The position numbers were made by a program, and so were the translations under genes. Under the pieces are notes generated by a model. That model ran no database searches. It was not told where the DNA came from and worked only from the letters and a program-made list of their open reading frames with translations. 64,000 bases of DNA from positions 30,684,390 to 30,748,389 of the forward strand of contig OX637406.1 of NCBI GenBank assembly GCA_951799425.1. The letters run 5' to 3'. Source of the DNA: Ilex aquifolium (Eukaryota; Streptophyta; Magnoliopsida; Aquifoliales; Aquifoliaceae). Positions 45,001 to 57,302 of this stretch are shown here, one piece after another; within the stretch, counting starts at the first letter, position 1; every line of letters starts with the position of its first letter.

Positions 45001-46891
45001 TGATTAGTACTTGAAATTAACATTTTACCATGCCTTTTTAAGACTAATTGTACTTTGATGGAGTTTAAGTGATGACATTTCAGGTCCTAAAATGAACAAA
45101 GACTCAAGAATAACAAGTATCACACTTGAGTGTAACACTAGCACATTAGGGAACAAAATTGGAGAAGCTTGAAGCAAAGCAAGAACGTTCGAACGCCAAC
45201 TCATGTTCGAACGTCCACTTGAATTATGAGAAGACCAGACTGCTTAAACATGGCGTGTTGCAGCCAAGAAAGAAAGACCCTGAGGTACTTGAGTACCACG
45301 TTCGAACGCCAACTCATGTTCGAACGTCCACTTGAATTGATTGAGGACTAGAATGATGAGTGCAAAGCGCCAAGATGTGCATGGAGTGTGGAAATAGGTT
45401 TCCATAGAAGACCACATGCCATTTGAGTGAGAAGGTCATACCACATCTGGCGTTCGAACGCCCATAAAGCAAAAACAGAAAAAAGGTTTGAACGCCAACT
45501 CACGTTCGAACGTTCTCCACAGATTGACTGTAGAGTAGTTGGATTTTCACTTGGACTTGGGCGGCATACACTATTCCTTCACCCCCTCTTGTCTCCTCCT
45601 CTGTGCCTATAAATACTCCCCTTGTTGGAGAGCAAAAGGAGACTTGGTAGAGAGCTTGATGGAGGCTTAGACTCACACTCATATTATTGTAGAGTAATCT
45701 ATTATTTCCTCGTATGAAGAAGTAGTTGTTCTAGAGATTGGTTTGGCTTTAATCCAACATCTCTTAGCTTGTTGTAGAAATAGTTTTAAGCTTATGCTTT
45801 CATTTACATGCATAGAGGGAGATAGATTACCTTTGGTTGTGGATCACCCTCCAAAAGTGACTACCTTTCTTCTACTTTTAATTTGTGTTTCATTCACTTC
45901 CATTGCTTGAGCTTCTTTCTTCCCTTAGAGGAGTGAAACTCTTCCACTTTTCTAGAGCTTCGCCAAAGCCGTGAAGGGTGGAACGTGATTCATTCATTTT
46001 TTGTCGGAGATCGGCTCCCTGTTTAGTGTGCTTTGCTTTGTGATCCCTCTACTTGGAGGAATGAGCATCACTCACTTTTTTAGCTTTACCAAAGCCATGA
46101 AGAGTGAGTAGTTGCTCATTCACTCTTTAGTAAGAGGAGAAGGACATGTATAAATTACCCGGATGTTATATTTGTGCAATTTCGATTGTGCTTAATGCTT
46201 TATAATCCCCATGCTTATTGAATGATTGATTGCATCTAGCAAAGCTAAGGTACTTTGTATAACCAGGAGTTCTTTCTATAACATAGAAAACTCTTGTATA
46301 GAAAGACTCATTGGTTCAAGACAAGTATCCCGGCTAGATTTTCATGACTACCCTTCAATCTTCATCATTATTGTACTTCAATTAAAGAATGGAAATGGAA
46401 CATTAATGTCATGATTGGATGTCTTGTAGAAACACTTGCTTGTTTGTAGACGGGTTAAGTCTAGGCACAGACAATTCTTGTAAACTTTTAGAAAGACATC
46501 GGAATCATGTTCTTAATTCTCATAATCCACCTTTATCTTCCGATTAACCTGCTATTGACATGGGGGTTAATTGAGTTATCAAACACAAATATAACAAACC
46601 GGATAATTAACTACATATCCAGATCCTTGAACTAAAGAGTGACTCTTTTACATTAGAGCTTATCTCATATTTTGTTTAGAAAATTCTCTTGGAAAGAATC
46701 TTATATTCTGTCCAGGAAATCTCATATATCACACAACTTCAAATCTCAAGGGTTACAATCATTAGGTCTCCACCTCTACTTATCTCAAAACACCAACAAG
46801 AGTTCCCTGTGGATTCGACTCCGGACTCAAACCAGATTATTACTACAGCTTGATCTCCTGCACTTTGGTGTACACATTTCGGATCAAGTCA
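45001..46891 (+). repeat. 5' LTR of C
   Basis: 1891 bp, TGATTAGTAC to GATCAAGTCA. CGTTCGAACG palindromes (several decayed) lie at 45184-45512 and TATAAATA at 45608-45615. Confidence 0.93.
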
Positions 46892-46897
46892 AGTTTT

Positions 46898-46915
46898 TGG
46901 CGTTGTTGCCGGGGA
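46898..46915 (+). other. Primer-binding site of C
   Basis: TGGCGTTGTTGCCGGGGA, a one-base variant of the PBS in A and B, six bases after the LTR. Confidence 0.9.
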
Positions 46916-47021
46916 ACAATAATAGGTGTTTTAAGGTAAAAGGTAAAAAGACCTTTATTTTTTGTATATATTCTTTGGTTTACTGTGAATAACTTTGTTT
47001 TGTTTTATTTTCTTTATTTTT

Positions 47022-48872
47022 ATGTCTGAGGGCACTCCTCACTATCAAAATTTGCCGGCAGAATCTTTTGAGTCTGTGAATCCGCCTGAACTGAATTCAC
47101 CTAGATCAGTAGCAGACTCTTGTGAGAGTAATATAGCAAATAATGAGAGAAACGGAGAAGTCCCTATGAGAGAGGGGGAAGTGCCTAACATTCGAACTTT
47201 GCGGGATTACTTAAATCCCACAAGAAATAGTGTCCTCTCTTGTTTTGTATTCCCTAAAAATGCTCCCCTCTTTACTGTAAAGCCGGGGACAGTGCAGCTA
47301 TTACCTGTGTTTCATGGATTGGATGCAGAAAATCCATATATGCATATAAAAGATTTTGAGGAAGTGTGTGGAACATTTCAAGACAATTCTGAACTAGCCA
47401 AGATGAAACTTTTTCCTTTCTCTTTAAGGGACAAAGCTAAACAATGGCTAAATTCTTTAAAAGCTCTTTCAATACCTAACTGGCAGGCATTGCAAAATGA
47501 ATTTTTCAGAAAGTTTTTTCCTCTACACCGCACTAATGCACTTAAAAGGCAAATCATAAATTTTGCGGTTAAAGAAGGAGAAAATTTTTACCAAAGTTGG
47601 GAGAGATTCAAAGATCTGTTCCAATCTTGCCCACATCACGCTTTTGAGAATTGGACTTTGGTAGGATTTTTCTATGACTCCTTACCCTCTAGACTACGTC
47701 AGTTTGTCGAAATGATGGCTCAAGGAGAATTTATGAGAAAAAGTCCAGAGGAGGCATTCATTTTTTTTGACACCATATCTGACAGTTCTCAAATGTGAGA
47801 CTCAGCCTCTCCTACCACTGTAGAAGCCATACCATTTACTTCCCAAGGAGGTAAGTATGTCTTGAGAGATGATGATGACCTGAGAGCAAAAATGTCTACT
47901 TTGTCTCAAAAGCTTGAAGCTTTAGAGATAAAGAAGATCCATCAAGTTGATGTTAGCTCTTCCACAGAACAAGTGTGTGGAATCTGTGCGCTAACAGAAC
48001 ACCCTACTGGGGAGTACCCTACCATCCCAGCGTTCAAGGAGGTCTTGTTAGGACAAACAAATACAGTTTCCAACTTCAACAAGCCTTACTCCAACCCATA
48101 CTCTGAAACATACAATCTAGGGTGGCGGAACCACCCAAACTTCAATTGGAGGAACACACAACCGACGCCCATGAACCAACAACAAGGTTCATACCTACCA
48201 CCTCAGGGACCTCCTGCATATCAACCATACCAACCACCACAAAAGAGGAGCCTTGAGGACACACTGAATCAGTTCATGCAAAACCAAATGAATTATAACA
48301 ATAATTCCACACAGGCTTTCACTGATTTCAAAACCCAGACCACTCAATCTTTCGAGGATCTTAAAAGCCACATCCAAAAGCTAACCCAATCCGTGGCCAC
48401 ACACGAGAAGGGCAAGTTCCCTGCCCAACCAAAACCTCCATAATGCCAATTTCACGTAGGAAATCCTTCACTCATGGAAACACCACAAGACCAAGCCCAA
48501 GTTGTCACTACACTAAGAAGTGACAAGGTGATTGACAAGACCATCAGAGACATGCTCATTCCAAAGCCAAAACCTGAGTCAATACTAGTCAACTCATCAT
48601 TTGAACCTAAACCAATTGAGACTGAACTTGAAGAAGAACTTGAGCCTATGATTGAACAAGAGCCAGAACCTTCTGAGGAAAGAGAGCCTTCGTGTTCCAT
48701 TCCTGCTCCTTCTCCTCATAGACTCAAAACCAAACAGAATTTGAAAAATCAGCCTGAAATTTACGAGCTTTTTAAGCAAGTAAAAATCAACATCCCACTT
48801 CTGGATACAATCAAACAAGTTCCGTCTTATGCCAAGTTTCTAAAAGACTTGTGCACAGTCAAGAGAAGCTAG
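47022..48872 (+). pseudogene. gag: gag of copy C (broken)
   Basis: Starts MSEGTPHYQNL, matching the Gag start of A/B. The Gag core ([32 protein letters not shown]), the knuckle region, the Pro/Gln-rich linker and a lengthened acidic tail are recognisable. An upstream in-frame ATG at 46995 is not shared with A/B and was not used. Broken in several places. Confidence 0.88.
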
Positions 48873-48943
48873 AATGTCCAAAGAAGAGCTTTCCTAACAG
48901 AACAAACCAGTGCCCTGCTTCAACACAAAACCCCTCCAAAATA

Positions 48944-51900
48944 CAAGGATCCGGGGTGTCCAACTGTGTCATTGGAAACTTCAGAATAGAACAAGCACTA
49001 TTAGACCTTGGAGCTAGTGTTAATTTGCTACCCTACTCTGTCTACTAGCAGTTGGGTCTAGGTGAACTCAAACCCACTTGTGTCACACTCCAGTTGGCCG
49101 ACAGATCTGTCAAAATCCCTAAGGGCATTGTTGAAGATGTACTTGTCCAAGTAGACAACTTTGTCTTCCCGGTGGACTTCATTGTTCTAGATGCTCAGCC
49201 AGTAATGCATTCAGAAAATCAAATTCCCATTATTCTTGGTTGACCCTTCCTAGCAACCTCCAATGCTCTGATCAATTGCAGGAATGGGGTTATGAAATTA
49301 ACCTTTGGGAACATGACTCTTGAGCTGAATATTTTCAATATTGCCAAACACCCAGGAGAGGACAAAGAAGAGAGAGAAATAAATTCCATTGAGTTGTTGG
49401 TTCACGAACATGTGAATGATACCTTTTGCGAACCTTCTGCTAAATCATACCAGTTGGAACCTAGCACATCTGAGTCAACAAATGATGGCCCAAATCCACA
49501 GAGTTGCCCTACTCATGCTGTTGAGATATGGGTACCCAAATTTGAGGAACTTTCATCGAGTGGCACAAAGCCACTCTCATCAAGTATGAAGCCACCAAAG
49601 CCTGAATTGAAACCTCTCCCATCTGACCTCAAATATGCTTTCTTAGGAGAGGACGAGTCATACCCAGTGGTAATTTCATCTAAGCTCACAGACTTGCAAG
49701 AGTCTAAACTGATTGAAGTTCTTCAAAGCCATAGAAGCACCATTGGGTGGACCATCGTTGACTTGAAAGGTATAAGCCCGTTAATCTGCAATCATGCTAT
49801 ATACCTTGAAGAGGATTCAAAACCCTCTCGTCAAATGCAGCGACGACTAAACCCTCACATGAAGGAAGTTGTGAGAATAGGGGTACTCAAGCTCTTAGAT
49901 GCAGGGATAATCTTCCCCATCTCTGATAGCAAGTGGGTTAGTCCAACCCAAGTTGTGCCCAAAAAGTCTGGGGTCACAGTGGTAAAAAATGATGCAAATG
50001 AACTAGTACCAATTCGAGTTGTCACAGGATGACGAATGTGTATTGACTATCGAAAACTCAATTTGGTCACTAGAAAAGATCATTTTCCTCTTCTATTTCT
50101 TGACCAAGTCCTAGAAAGAATTGCAGGCCACACATTCTACTATTTCCTAGATGGGTATTCTAGGTACAATCAAATTAAGATAGCACTAAATGATTAGGAG
50201 AAAACAACCTTCACATGCCCCTTTGGCACCTTTGCATTCAAAAGGATGCCATTTGGACTTTGTAACGCTCCTGTAACATTCCAAAGATGCATGCTAAGCT
50301 TGTTTAGTGACATGGTGGAAATTTTTTTGGAAGTATTCATGGATGACTTCTCTGTATATGGTGATTCCTTTGATTTGTGTCTGGCCAACCTAGAAAAGGT
50401 GTTGTTAAGGTGTAAAGAAGCCAATTTAGTGCTCAATTGGAAAAAATGTCATTTCATGGTAACACAAGGCATTATCTTAGGTCACAATGTGTCGTTTGAA
50501 GGCATGAAAGTTGACAAGGCAAAAATAGATCTGATTGAAAATTTCCCCGCCCCTAAGACTGTAAAGGATGTCCGATCATTCCTAGGACATGCAGGTTTTT
50601 ACAGAAGATTCATAAAAGATTTCAGTACCATAGCCAAACCCATGTGTCATCTTCTGAGTCAGGACGTAATCTTTTTGTGGAATGAAGCATGCCAGAAAGC
50701 TTTTGAAAAGCTTAAAGGTATGTCAATTTCTGCTCCAATAATGCAACCCCCTGACTGGACTCTACCATTCGAACTAATGTGTGATATAAGTGATTATGCT
50801 GTAGGTACTATGCAAACAAAACTTTGAATGACGCTCAATGAATTATTCAACGACTGAAAAAGAATTGCTTGCTGTAGTTTTTGCTCTGAAAAAATTCCGT
50901 TCTTATCTTGTTGGTTCTTCTGTTACTGTATTCACTGACCATGCAGCCCTAAAATTCTTGCTCACAAAGAAGGATGCCAAGACAAGACTCTTGAGATGGG
51001 TATTCTTGCTCCAAGAGTTTGATTTGATCATTAAAGACAAAAAGTGTGTCGAGAATGTGGTGGCAGATCATCTGTCAAGATTAACATATGAATTTCGTGA
51101 AGATGGACTGCCAATCAATGAGAAATTCCCCGATGAACAACTGTTCATGATTGATAAGACACTATGGTACGCTAATATTGCTAACTTCCTTGCTACTGGT
51201 TCCTCCCGTCCTTTACCATGATGGACAAACAAAATTTTCTAAGGGAGGTTCGTAACTTCTTTTGGGAGGATCCCTACGTATTTAAGTACTGTAAGGATCA
51301 AATCATAAGGCATTGCATCCCCACTCATGAAAGCAGCCAAGTAATAATGTTTTGTCATTCTGAAGCATGCGTTGGCCATTTTTCATCAAGGAAAACCGCT
51401 GCAAAAATATTGCAGTGTGGATTTTACTGGCCCATGCTTTTCAAAGATGTCCATGCCTTTTGTTTAACTTGCGATAGATGCCAAAGGTTGGGAAGCATTT
51501 CTAAAAGAAACATGATGCCCTTAAACCCCATTCTGGTGATTGAAATTTTTGACTGCTGGGGCATTGATTTTATGGGACCGTTTCCCCCTTCCTTTGGCCA
51601 TCTATACATTTTAGTGGCCGTAGACTATGTGTCAAAATGGGTTGAAGCAAGCAATTCCATGCCGAAATAATGATCACCGAACAGTGATCAAGTTTTTAAA
51701 AGAAAATATTTTGTCCCGGTTTGGAATTCCGAAATCAATCATAAGTAATGGGGGTGCTCATTTTTGCAATCGTCACTTCTGGAATTTGATGAAAAAATAC
51801 TTGATCTTTCACAAAATTGCAACCCCTTATCACCCACAGACCAGTGGACAGGCTGAACTAGCTAATCGGGAGATCAAATTAATTTTAGAAACAACGGTAA

Positions 51901-52472
51901 ATCCAGACCATAAAGATTGTTCGTCAAGACTCACTGATGCACTCTGGGCATACCGCACTGCTTTTAAAACAATTTTGGGCATGTCTCCTTATCGATTAGT
52001 CTATGAAAATCCGTGTCACCTACCTGTGGAATTGGAACATAGGGCATACTGGGCCATTAAAGCAATGAACTTTGACCTGGACAAGGCCGGACTAGCAAGG
52101 AAACTTCAGATAAATGAATTGGAGGAATTGAGAAATGAAGCACATGAGAATGCTAAGATTGCTACAACCAGGATGAAAATTTTTCCTGACAAAAACATTG
52201 TGCGGAAATCTTTTGAGCCTTCTCAAAAAGTCCTGTTATTTAATTCAAGACTCCGCCTCTTTCCTGGTAAGTTGAAGTCAAGATGGACTGGGTCTTACAT
52301 TGTCAAAAAGGTGTTTGGACATGGAGCAGTTGAAGTGGAAAACCCATCGAACGGTAATATCTTTACTGTTAATGGTCAGCGGTTGAAACCATTTTTGGAG
52401 GACTTTGTTAAAAATGTGGAAACCATTCTTTTAATGGAACCAGAATACTCCTCCGAGATTTGTGCCTGCTGA
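48944..52472 (+). pseudogene. pol: pol of copy C (broken)
   Basis: Protease ([16 protein letters not shown] near 49000), RT (FMDDFSVYG near 50337), RNase H, the integrase zinc region ([17 protein letters not shown] near 51360) and core ([14 protein letters not shown] near 51565, [10 protein letters not shown] near 51850) are all present in the order seen in A and B. Several breaks separate the readable stretches. Confidence 0.9.
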
Positions 52473-52664
52473 CACTCAATTGGACCGGGTCAGGAAAAAT
52501 CCAACCTAACCCGACCCGCTGGGGCGCCTTTATAAGGCCCTCAATCTTTTTCCTCTTTTTCCCAGCTGCCACTGTTGGCCCCCCTTTCTTTTCTTCTTCT
52601 TCTTCTTCCTTTTCTTCTTCGTTTTTCTCTGTTGTCTGATAAACGACCCATCCCTTGCAAACCA

Positions 52665-52811
52665 ATGACTACACACTCTACAAACACAATTTTTTGCTTC
52701 ATGCTTTGCATTTTAATCTTATATTTGCTCATGGGTGTTCCTCTCTTGTTCGCACTCACACACAAAGATTTTCAGCCTACCCGAAACCCAGATATGCGCA
52801 AAGATGAGTAA
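52665..52811 (+). CDS. Small one-membrane-segment protein (48 codons), copy C
   Basis: Starts MTTHSTNTIFCFMLC and ends NPDMRKDE. It has the same length as in A and B with about five replacements, and the membrane segment is kept. It is intact although pol and gag of the same copy are broken, which is mild evidence of past coding constraint, though a 48-codon frame could also survive by chance. The T-rich acceptor-like sequence follows (AG at 52831-52832). Confidence 0.58.
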   Translation: MTTHSTNTIFCFMLCILILYLLMGVPLLFALTHKDFQPTRNPDMRKDE

Positions 52812-52924
52812 TTTGTGTATTTTTATTTGTAGGTTTCGGTAGATGAACAGATCTTTACCTTTCAACCTCATCTCCAAGATCCGTAAACTGGTAAATTCGA
52901 AACATTGGGGACAATGTTCTGTTT

Positions 52925-52935
52925 AGGTTGGGGGG
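52925..52935 (+). other. Internal polypurine tract, copy C
   Basis: AGGTTGGGGGG, right after the conserved ACATTGGGGACAATGTT palindrome (from about 52902). Confidence 0.55.
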
Positions 52936-53132
52936 TGAGAACTACAGTTCATATTTTCCACCATGTGCTTGTAAATTTTTAAAATTTTTGTTGTTGTTGT
53001 TGTTGTTGTTCTGATCATATTATGTACCTTGCCTTGTATAAATTGATGGTTATGTCTGTGAGTCAGCTTCAATCGTCTTTGTGACTAGTAGACGTTAAAG
53101 AACCAAATAGTGAGTTTTAAAGCTTAGAAAGC

Positions 53133-53543
53133 ATGTATGTTAAACTTTTTTGGTTTAGTCTGGGAGTTCTACGCACTTTTCCATCTGATGTGCATACTGT
53201 GATCACGAGAAAAGCAAGACTGGTAAGGAAGGCCGAAATCCGAGAAAAACAAGCGAAACCCCTCTGTGGCAGAAGCACCTTTGCTAAATGCTGTCGTGCC
53301 AAAAGACTTGGTGCTTGTAAACAGTGTGACAGAGTCTTTCATGAGAAAAGATATAACCAGTGTTCTGAACCAATTTCCGGTCGCGCACTCGATCGATTAG
53401 ACTGGATAGTGAATGAGCTAAGTAAGGATTACCCTGATACGCCATGCTATTCCGGTACTTTGCTTAACCGGTTTGTGAGAGAGGAAATTGGGAGAGTCAC
53501 TGGTTGTTCGAACTACACAGACACAGATGGAGACTCGGATTAG
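53133..53543 (+). CDS. Basic Cys/His accessory protein, copy C
   Basis: 136 codons, the same length as A, open throughout although gag-pol of this copy is broken. It keeps the basic N-terminal third, CKQCDRVFHEKRYNQC (spacing CX2CX4HX6C), and the ALDRLDWIVNELSKDYPDTP block. It starts MYVKLFWFSLGVLRTFPS. Unknown function. Confidence 0.6.
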   Translation: MYVKLFWFSLGVLRTFPSDVHTVITRKARLVRKAEIREKQAKPLCGRSTFAKCCRAKRLGACKQCDRVFHEKRYNQCSEPISGRALDRLDWIVNELSKDYPDTPCYSGTLLNRFVREEIGRVTGCSNYTDTDGDSD

Positions 53544-53799
53544 ATTATTTTATGTAGGAAATTGTATTTTTGTTGGGATGAAAGCCAAATGTCCGAATTT
53601 TTTGTGTAAAAATCTTCTTGTACAAACTCTTTTGACTGAAATGAAAATATGGGCCGAGTAAGGAATGTCCCAGAATATCAACCTAAAGCGTGGGTAGGGA
53701 CTTATCCTGAGGCGCCATGAATTTTAGTTCAAACTGGTATATATAGCCCTCTTTTATTGTGTACATAAATTTGCATAGAAATTTTTTGTTTTAAATTCA

Positions 53800-54121
53800 A
53801 CGTTCGAACGCCAAGTGACATTCGGACGTCATCTGCTTGCAGTACTCAACCTCTGATGAAGCCTCTGATGGAACTCAAAAGTACTGGGAGCTCAGCACGT
53901 TTGAACGCCAATAGACCGTTCGAACGAGAACTAAACGTTCGAATGCCAATAGAACGTTCAAACGAGAAGAACTTACAGCACTTTGGTCTCTGACAGAATT
54001 CAAAAGTACTGGGAGCTCACCACGTTCGAACGTCACTCACGTTGAAACGATCTTTTAAAAATCTTTCTACACACGTTCGAACGCCAATTACGTTCGAACG
54101 TCACGACTCAGGCTATAAAAG
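53800..54121 (+). promoter_or_regulatory. Palindrome array and TATA box upstream of the env-position frame, copy C
   Basis: About ten full or decayed CGTTCGAACG palindromes occur in 53800-54101, followed by TATAAAAG at 54114-54121. The sequence just after the TATA box (CCTGGTTCGTC) is identical in A, B and C. Confidence 0.55.
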
Positions 54122-54312
54122 CCTGGTTCGTCTTCTTCAGTTCAAAACCCCCAAACCCTCGGTGACCCTTTGTTACCCAGACCTCAAAACATCCCTCATT
54201 CCCCATTTCTACCTAAAATCAACCCCCCCAAGACCATTCCGACATAAAAATCTCCATTTTCACCAAGAAATTCCAGATTTCCAAACCCAAAAACCTCCAA
54301 AACCGAAACACC

Positions 54313-55422
54313 ATGCCTCCAAGGGTTAAGCTACATGCCAGGCATACTCCACCAACTCAGGAACCCAACATGGTGGAGGAAGTCATTGAAGTGAGAGAAG
54401 GGAGGCCACCCATTACGCGAAGGTATGACAAGACCCGATTCCCTACGGCTCTAAAAGCTGACAGGTATGAGAATTTCTACCAAAACCATGTTGTAGTTTG
54501 TGAGCGTGATGTAGTGTTAACTGATTTTGCTAAGTTGGGAATATTTGCGGAGATGGAGAGGAGAGGTTGGGTACTGTACTTGCAAAACAGCGGAGATGCC
54601 GTGATTGACTTGGTGCAGGAGTTTTACTACAACGCCGAAATAGTCAATGAGGCACTAAAGAACTATGTGAGGGGAATCCACATTGATGTGGATGAAGACT
54701 AAATTCGGGGGATAAGGCAAGATGTGCCTCGGGTACCAAGTCCTACTTATCCCCCGAGAAAGAATGTGGCGATGAATGTTGTGGGGAAAGAGCTGACGGT
54801 GGTGTCTGACTTTTCTTGGACTGGAAAGAGATTTTTTAGACAAGGGGAGCTCATTGAAAAATATAAATTGTTAAATTTGATTGCAGTGTCGAATTTTGCT
54901 CCGATAGGAAGAAAAAATGAAATCCTCCCTGACATGGCCCGGTTGCTTTACGCACTTGGGAAGGGCCAAAGCATCGACCTCCCCTCCCTAGTTTTGACGG
55001 AAATGAAGAAAGGGTGTGATGTGAAGCGGAATTCACTTCCCTTTGGCACCCTAGTGACTAAAATATGCAAGGATCATGGGGTTAGGGTAAGGCATGAAAT
55101 GAAAATTCAAAAGCCAATGGGGCCACTGAACAAGCCATCCTTTAGGAGGAGCCAAGGTCATAGTAGCGGCCCAGTGGCCAGACAGGAGGTACCCCCTACC
55201 CATGGAGTTGACGAGGTGCAAGAGGAGCTCGATGCGGAGGAGGAGAGAGAAATAGAGGAAGAGAGAGAGCAGCCCCAGGAGGCAGGCCCCAGCACCAGCA
55301 CTCGGAGATCACTGAGAGACATCATGCTTGGCATCGAGACCAAGCAAGCTGAGATTCTCCGACAGCAGGGGGAGATTCTCAGCTACCTGAGGGGTGGAGC
55401 TGGTAGATCAGGAGGAGAGTGA
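54313..55422 (+). pseudogene. Env-position frame of copy C (broken)
   Basis: Starts MPPRVKLHARHTPPTQEPN and covers the same domain as the 365-codon protein in B (RFPTALKADRYENFYQNH, WVLYLQNSGDAVIDLVQEFY, LPDMARLLYALGKG). It has an acidic linker and the same C-terminal helix-like segment (SLRDIMLGIETKQAEIL), where a short repeat (QQGEIL) lengthens the helix. One break. No membrane segment. Confidence 0.8.
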
Positions 55423-57302
55423 GAGAGGGAGATTTTTGTTCTTGCTTTGTGTGGTTGTTTCTTCATGTATGGTGTTTTAGTTTGTTGTGAATGATTGTTT
55501 CTTCTTTTGTGAGTTGTTGTGGATGTTTAAAAGTTTTTATATGTTTTTGTTACTATTTTGGTTGGATGAATTGAAGCCTTGGTGTTTGTATTAAACAATC
55601 ATATCTTGTGAAATGAATGGTTCAGTTTATCAATTTTATCTTTGTAAATACATGTGTAGATTTAGGATAATATTGCTATTTGTTGATGAATGATGGAACA
55701 AATGTGGATGCTAAGACTGTTTGTTAAAGTAACTAATCACATGATCGGTTTGACACCTCAACTTAGCAACCTAGACTTAAAACCACATTTCTTGGAAAAC
55801 TGGTATTCTCTCTATGCTTAAATTGTCAAAAGTATATTGGTATTTGCTATTCCTAAGGTACAAGATGACCAAGCTCGAAAAAGGTACTGATATATAACCG
55901 ACATTCCGCGAGAAACCTGACATAACCAGTGGGATGACAAAGAATACCATGGTAAGTTTTGACCCTTGCTATACTTTTTAGAGACAATCAACATTTACTC
56001 AAGTAAGGTCTTTCACTCTCAATTTTTGAATAATCTCATTAACCTTGCTTTGATTGACGTAACTAAAGTAATCTATTGACATATCCCACAGGGAACCTTC
56101 GCATACGACACATACATGAGCACATACTTGAGAAATGATCTTAGGCCATCTTTGATTTAATTTTGAGCATTAGCCATTTCTTTTACAAAATTATATCCCT
56201 AGTTAGCCATGTTTGAGCCATCAATGTATGATCTCTTCTTCGATAAACCCATATGATAACCGAGCCACAAGAGAATATACTTGACATACCTTTGCTATCT
56301 AATTTTCTTACACCCTCTTATAAATCAATATGATACAGAAAAGCAAGAGTAACAGAAAAGAAGATGGTGGCTACTTTTCAAAGAAAGAAAAGTTAGTGAA
56401 AAACAACCAAAAAAGAGACAAAAAAACAGGGAATTGCCAAGAAAGTGAAAAATGAGAAAAATAAAAGAAATACCATTTCTCAGCAAAATGTCGAAAAACA
56501 AGAAAGAGGTGTGCTACACTACATAAACAAAGGATAGCTTTTGGATACCATTGACGTCATTTCGTTAGCCACTGACCTCTGGCCACATTACAACCTATAA
56601 AAAGCCCTAATTGATCTCAAGCCTGATGAATGTGTACGTCGTCGACTACAAGTGGGGTATGTTAACTAGTATTTCTTTATTAACATCAATATTCTTCCAT
56701 GAGATTATGCGAAAACATGATTAGTTTGTTTCCTTAAACTTCACTTCTTTACTAGATTGTTCATGTGATTTTTCGATTGGCCATCTTCTGATCACATGAC
56801 CATTGAGAGACAAGCCACTATAACGGAGCGAATTTTTGCTGAGATCATTCTAAGAGAGGTTTTTGAAATCAAAACTATCCATGGAAGGTGGTAGAATGGA
56901 ATGTTTGTTATATAACAATTCTCTGTTGCTAAAATGATCATTCCTACTACACAAGGAATTCCAAATGCCAATATGATTGATGCTAATTTTTGCATAGAAT
57001 CAATACCTATGAAAGAGGAGCAAGCGGAATATAAGTCGAAATTGAGGGTTGGGTGTCCCAACGACCATGATGCTAATTTACTTTAACCAGCAATCCCACA
57101 TGCACATCTGTTCCACTGAAGTTTGTGGGTAGCTTCACTGAAAACCCTCACGAGACAACACTCGTCCGCTAGGGTAAACCTAGGGGTTCAACGGCTTGTT
57201 GCATAAGCTAAATGCAACCGGATGACCTACAAAAATGGCATTAGAAATAGATTTTCAATTCATGTATTACTAGAGACTAGCAATATTTAGGTTGTGGGGG
57301 TG
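55423..57302 (+). other. 3' untranslated region and polypurine tract of C
   Basis: About 1.9 kb matching the equivalent parts of A and B, with no supportable gene. It ends ATATTTAGGTTGTGGGGGTG directly before the LTR. Confidence 0.8.
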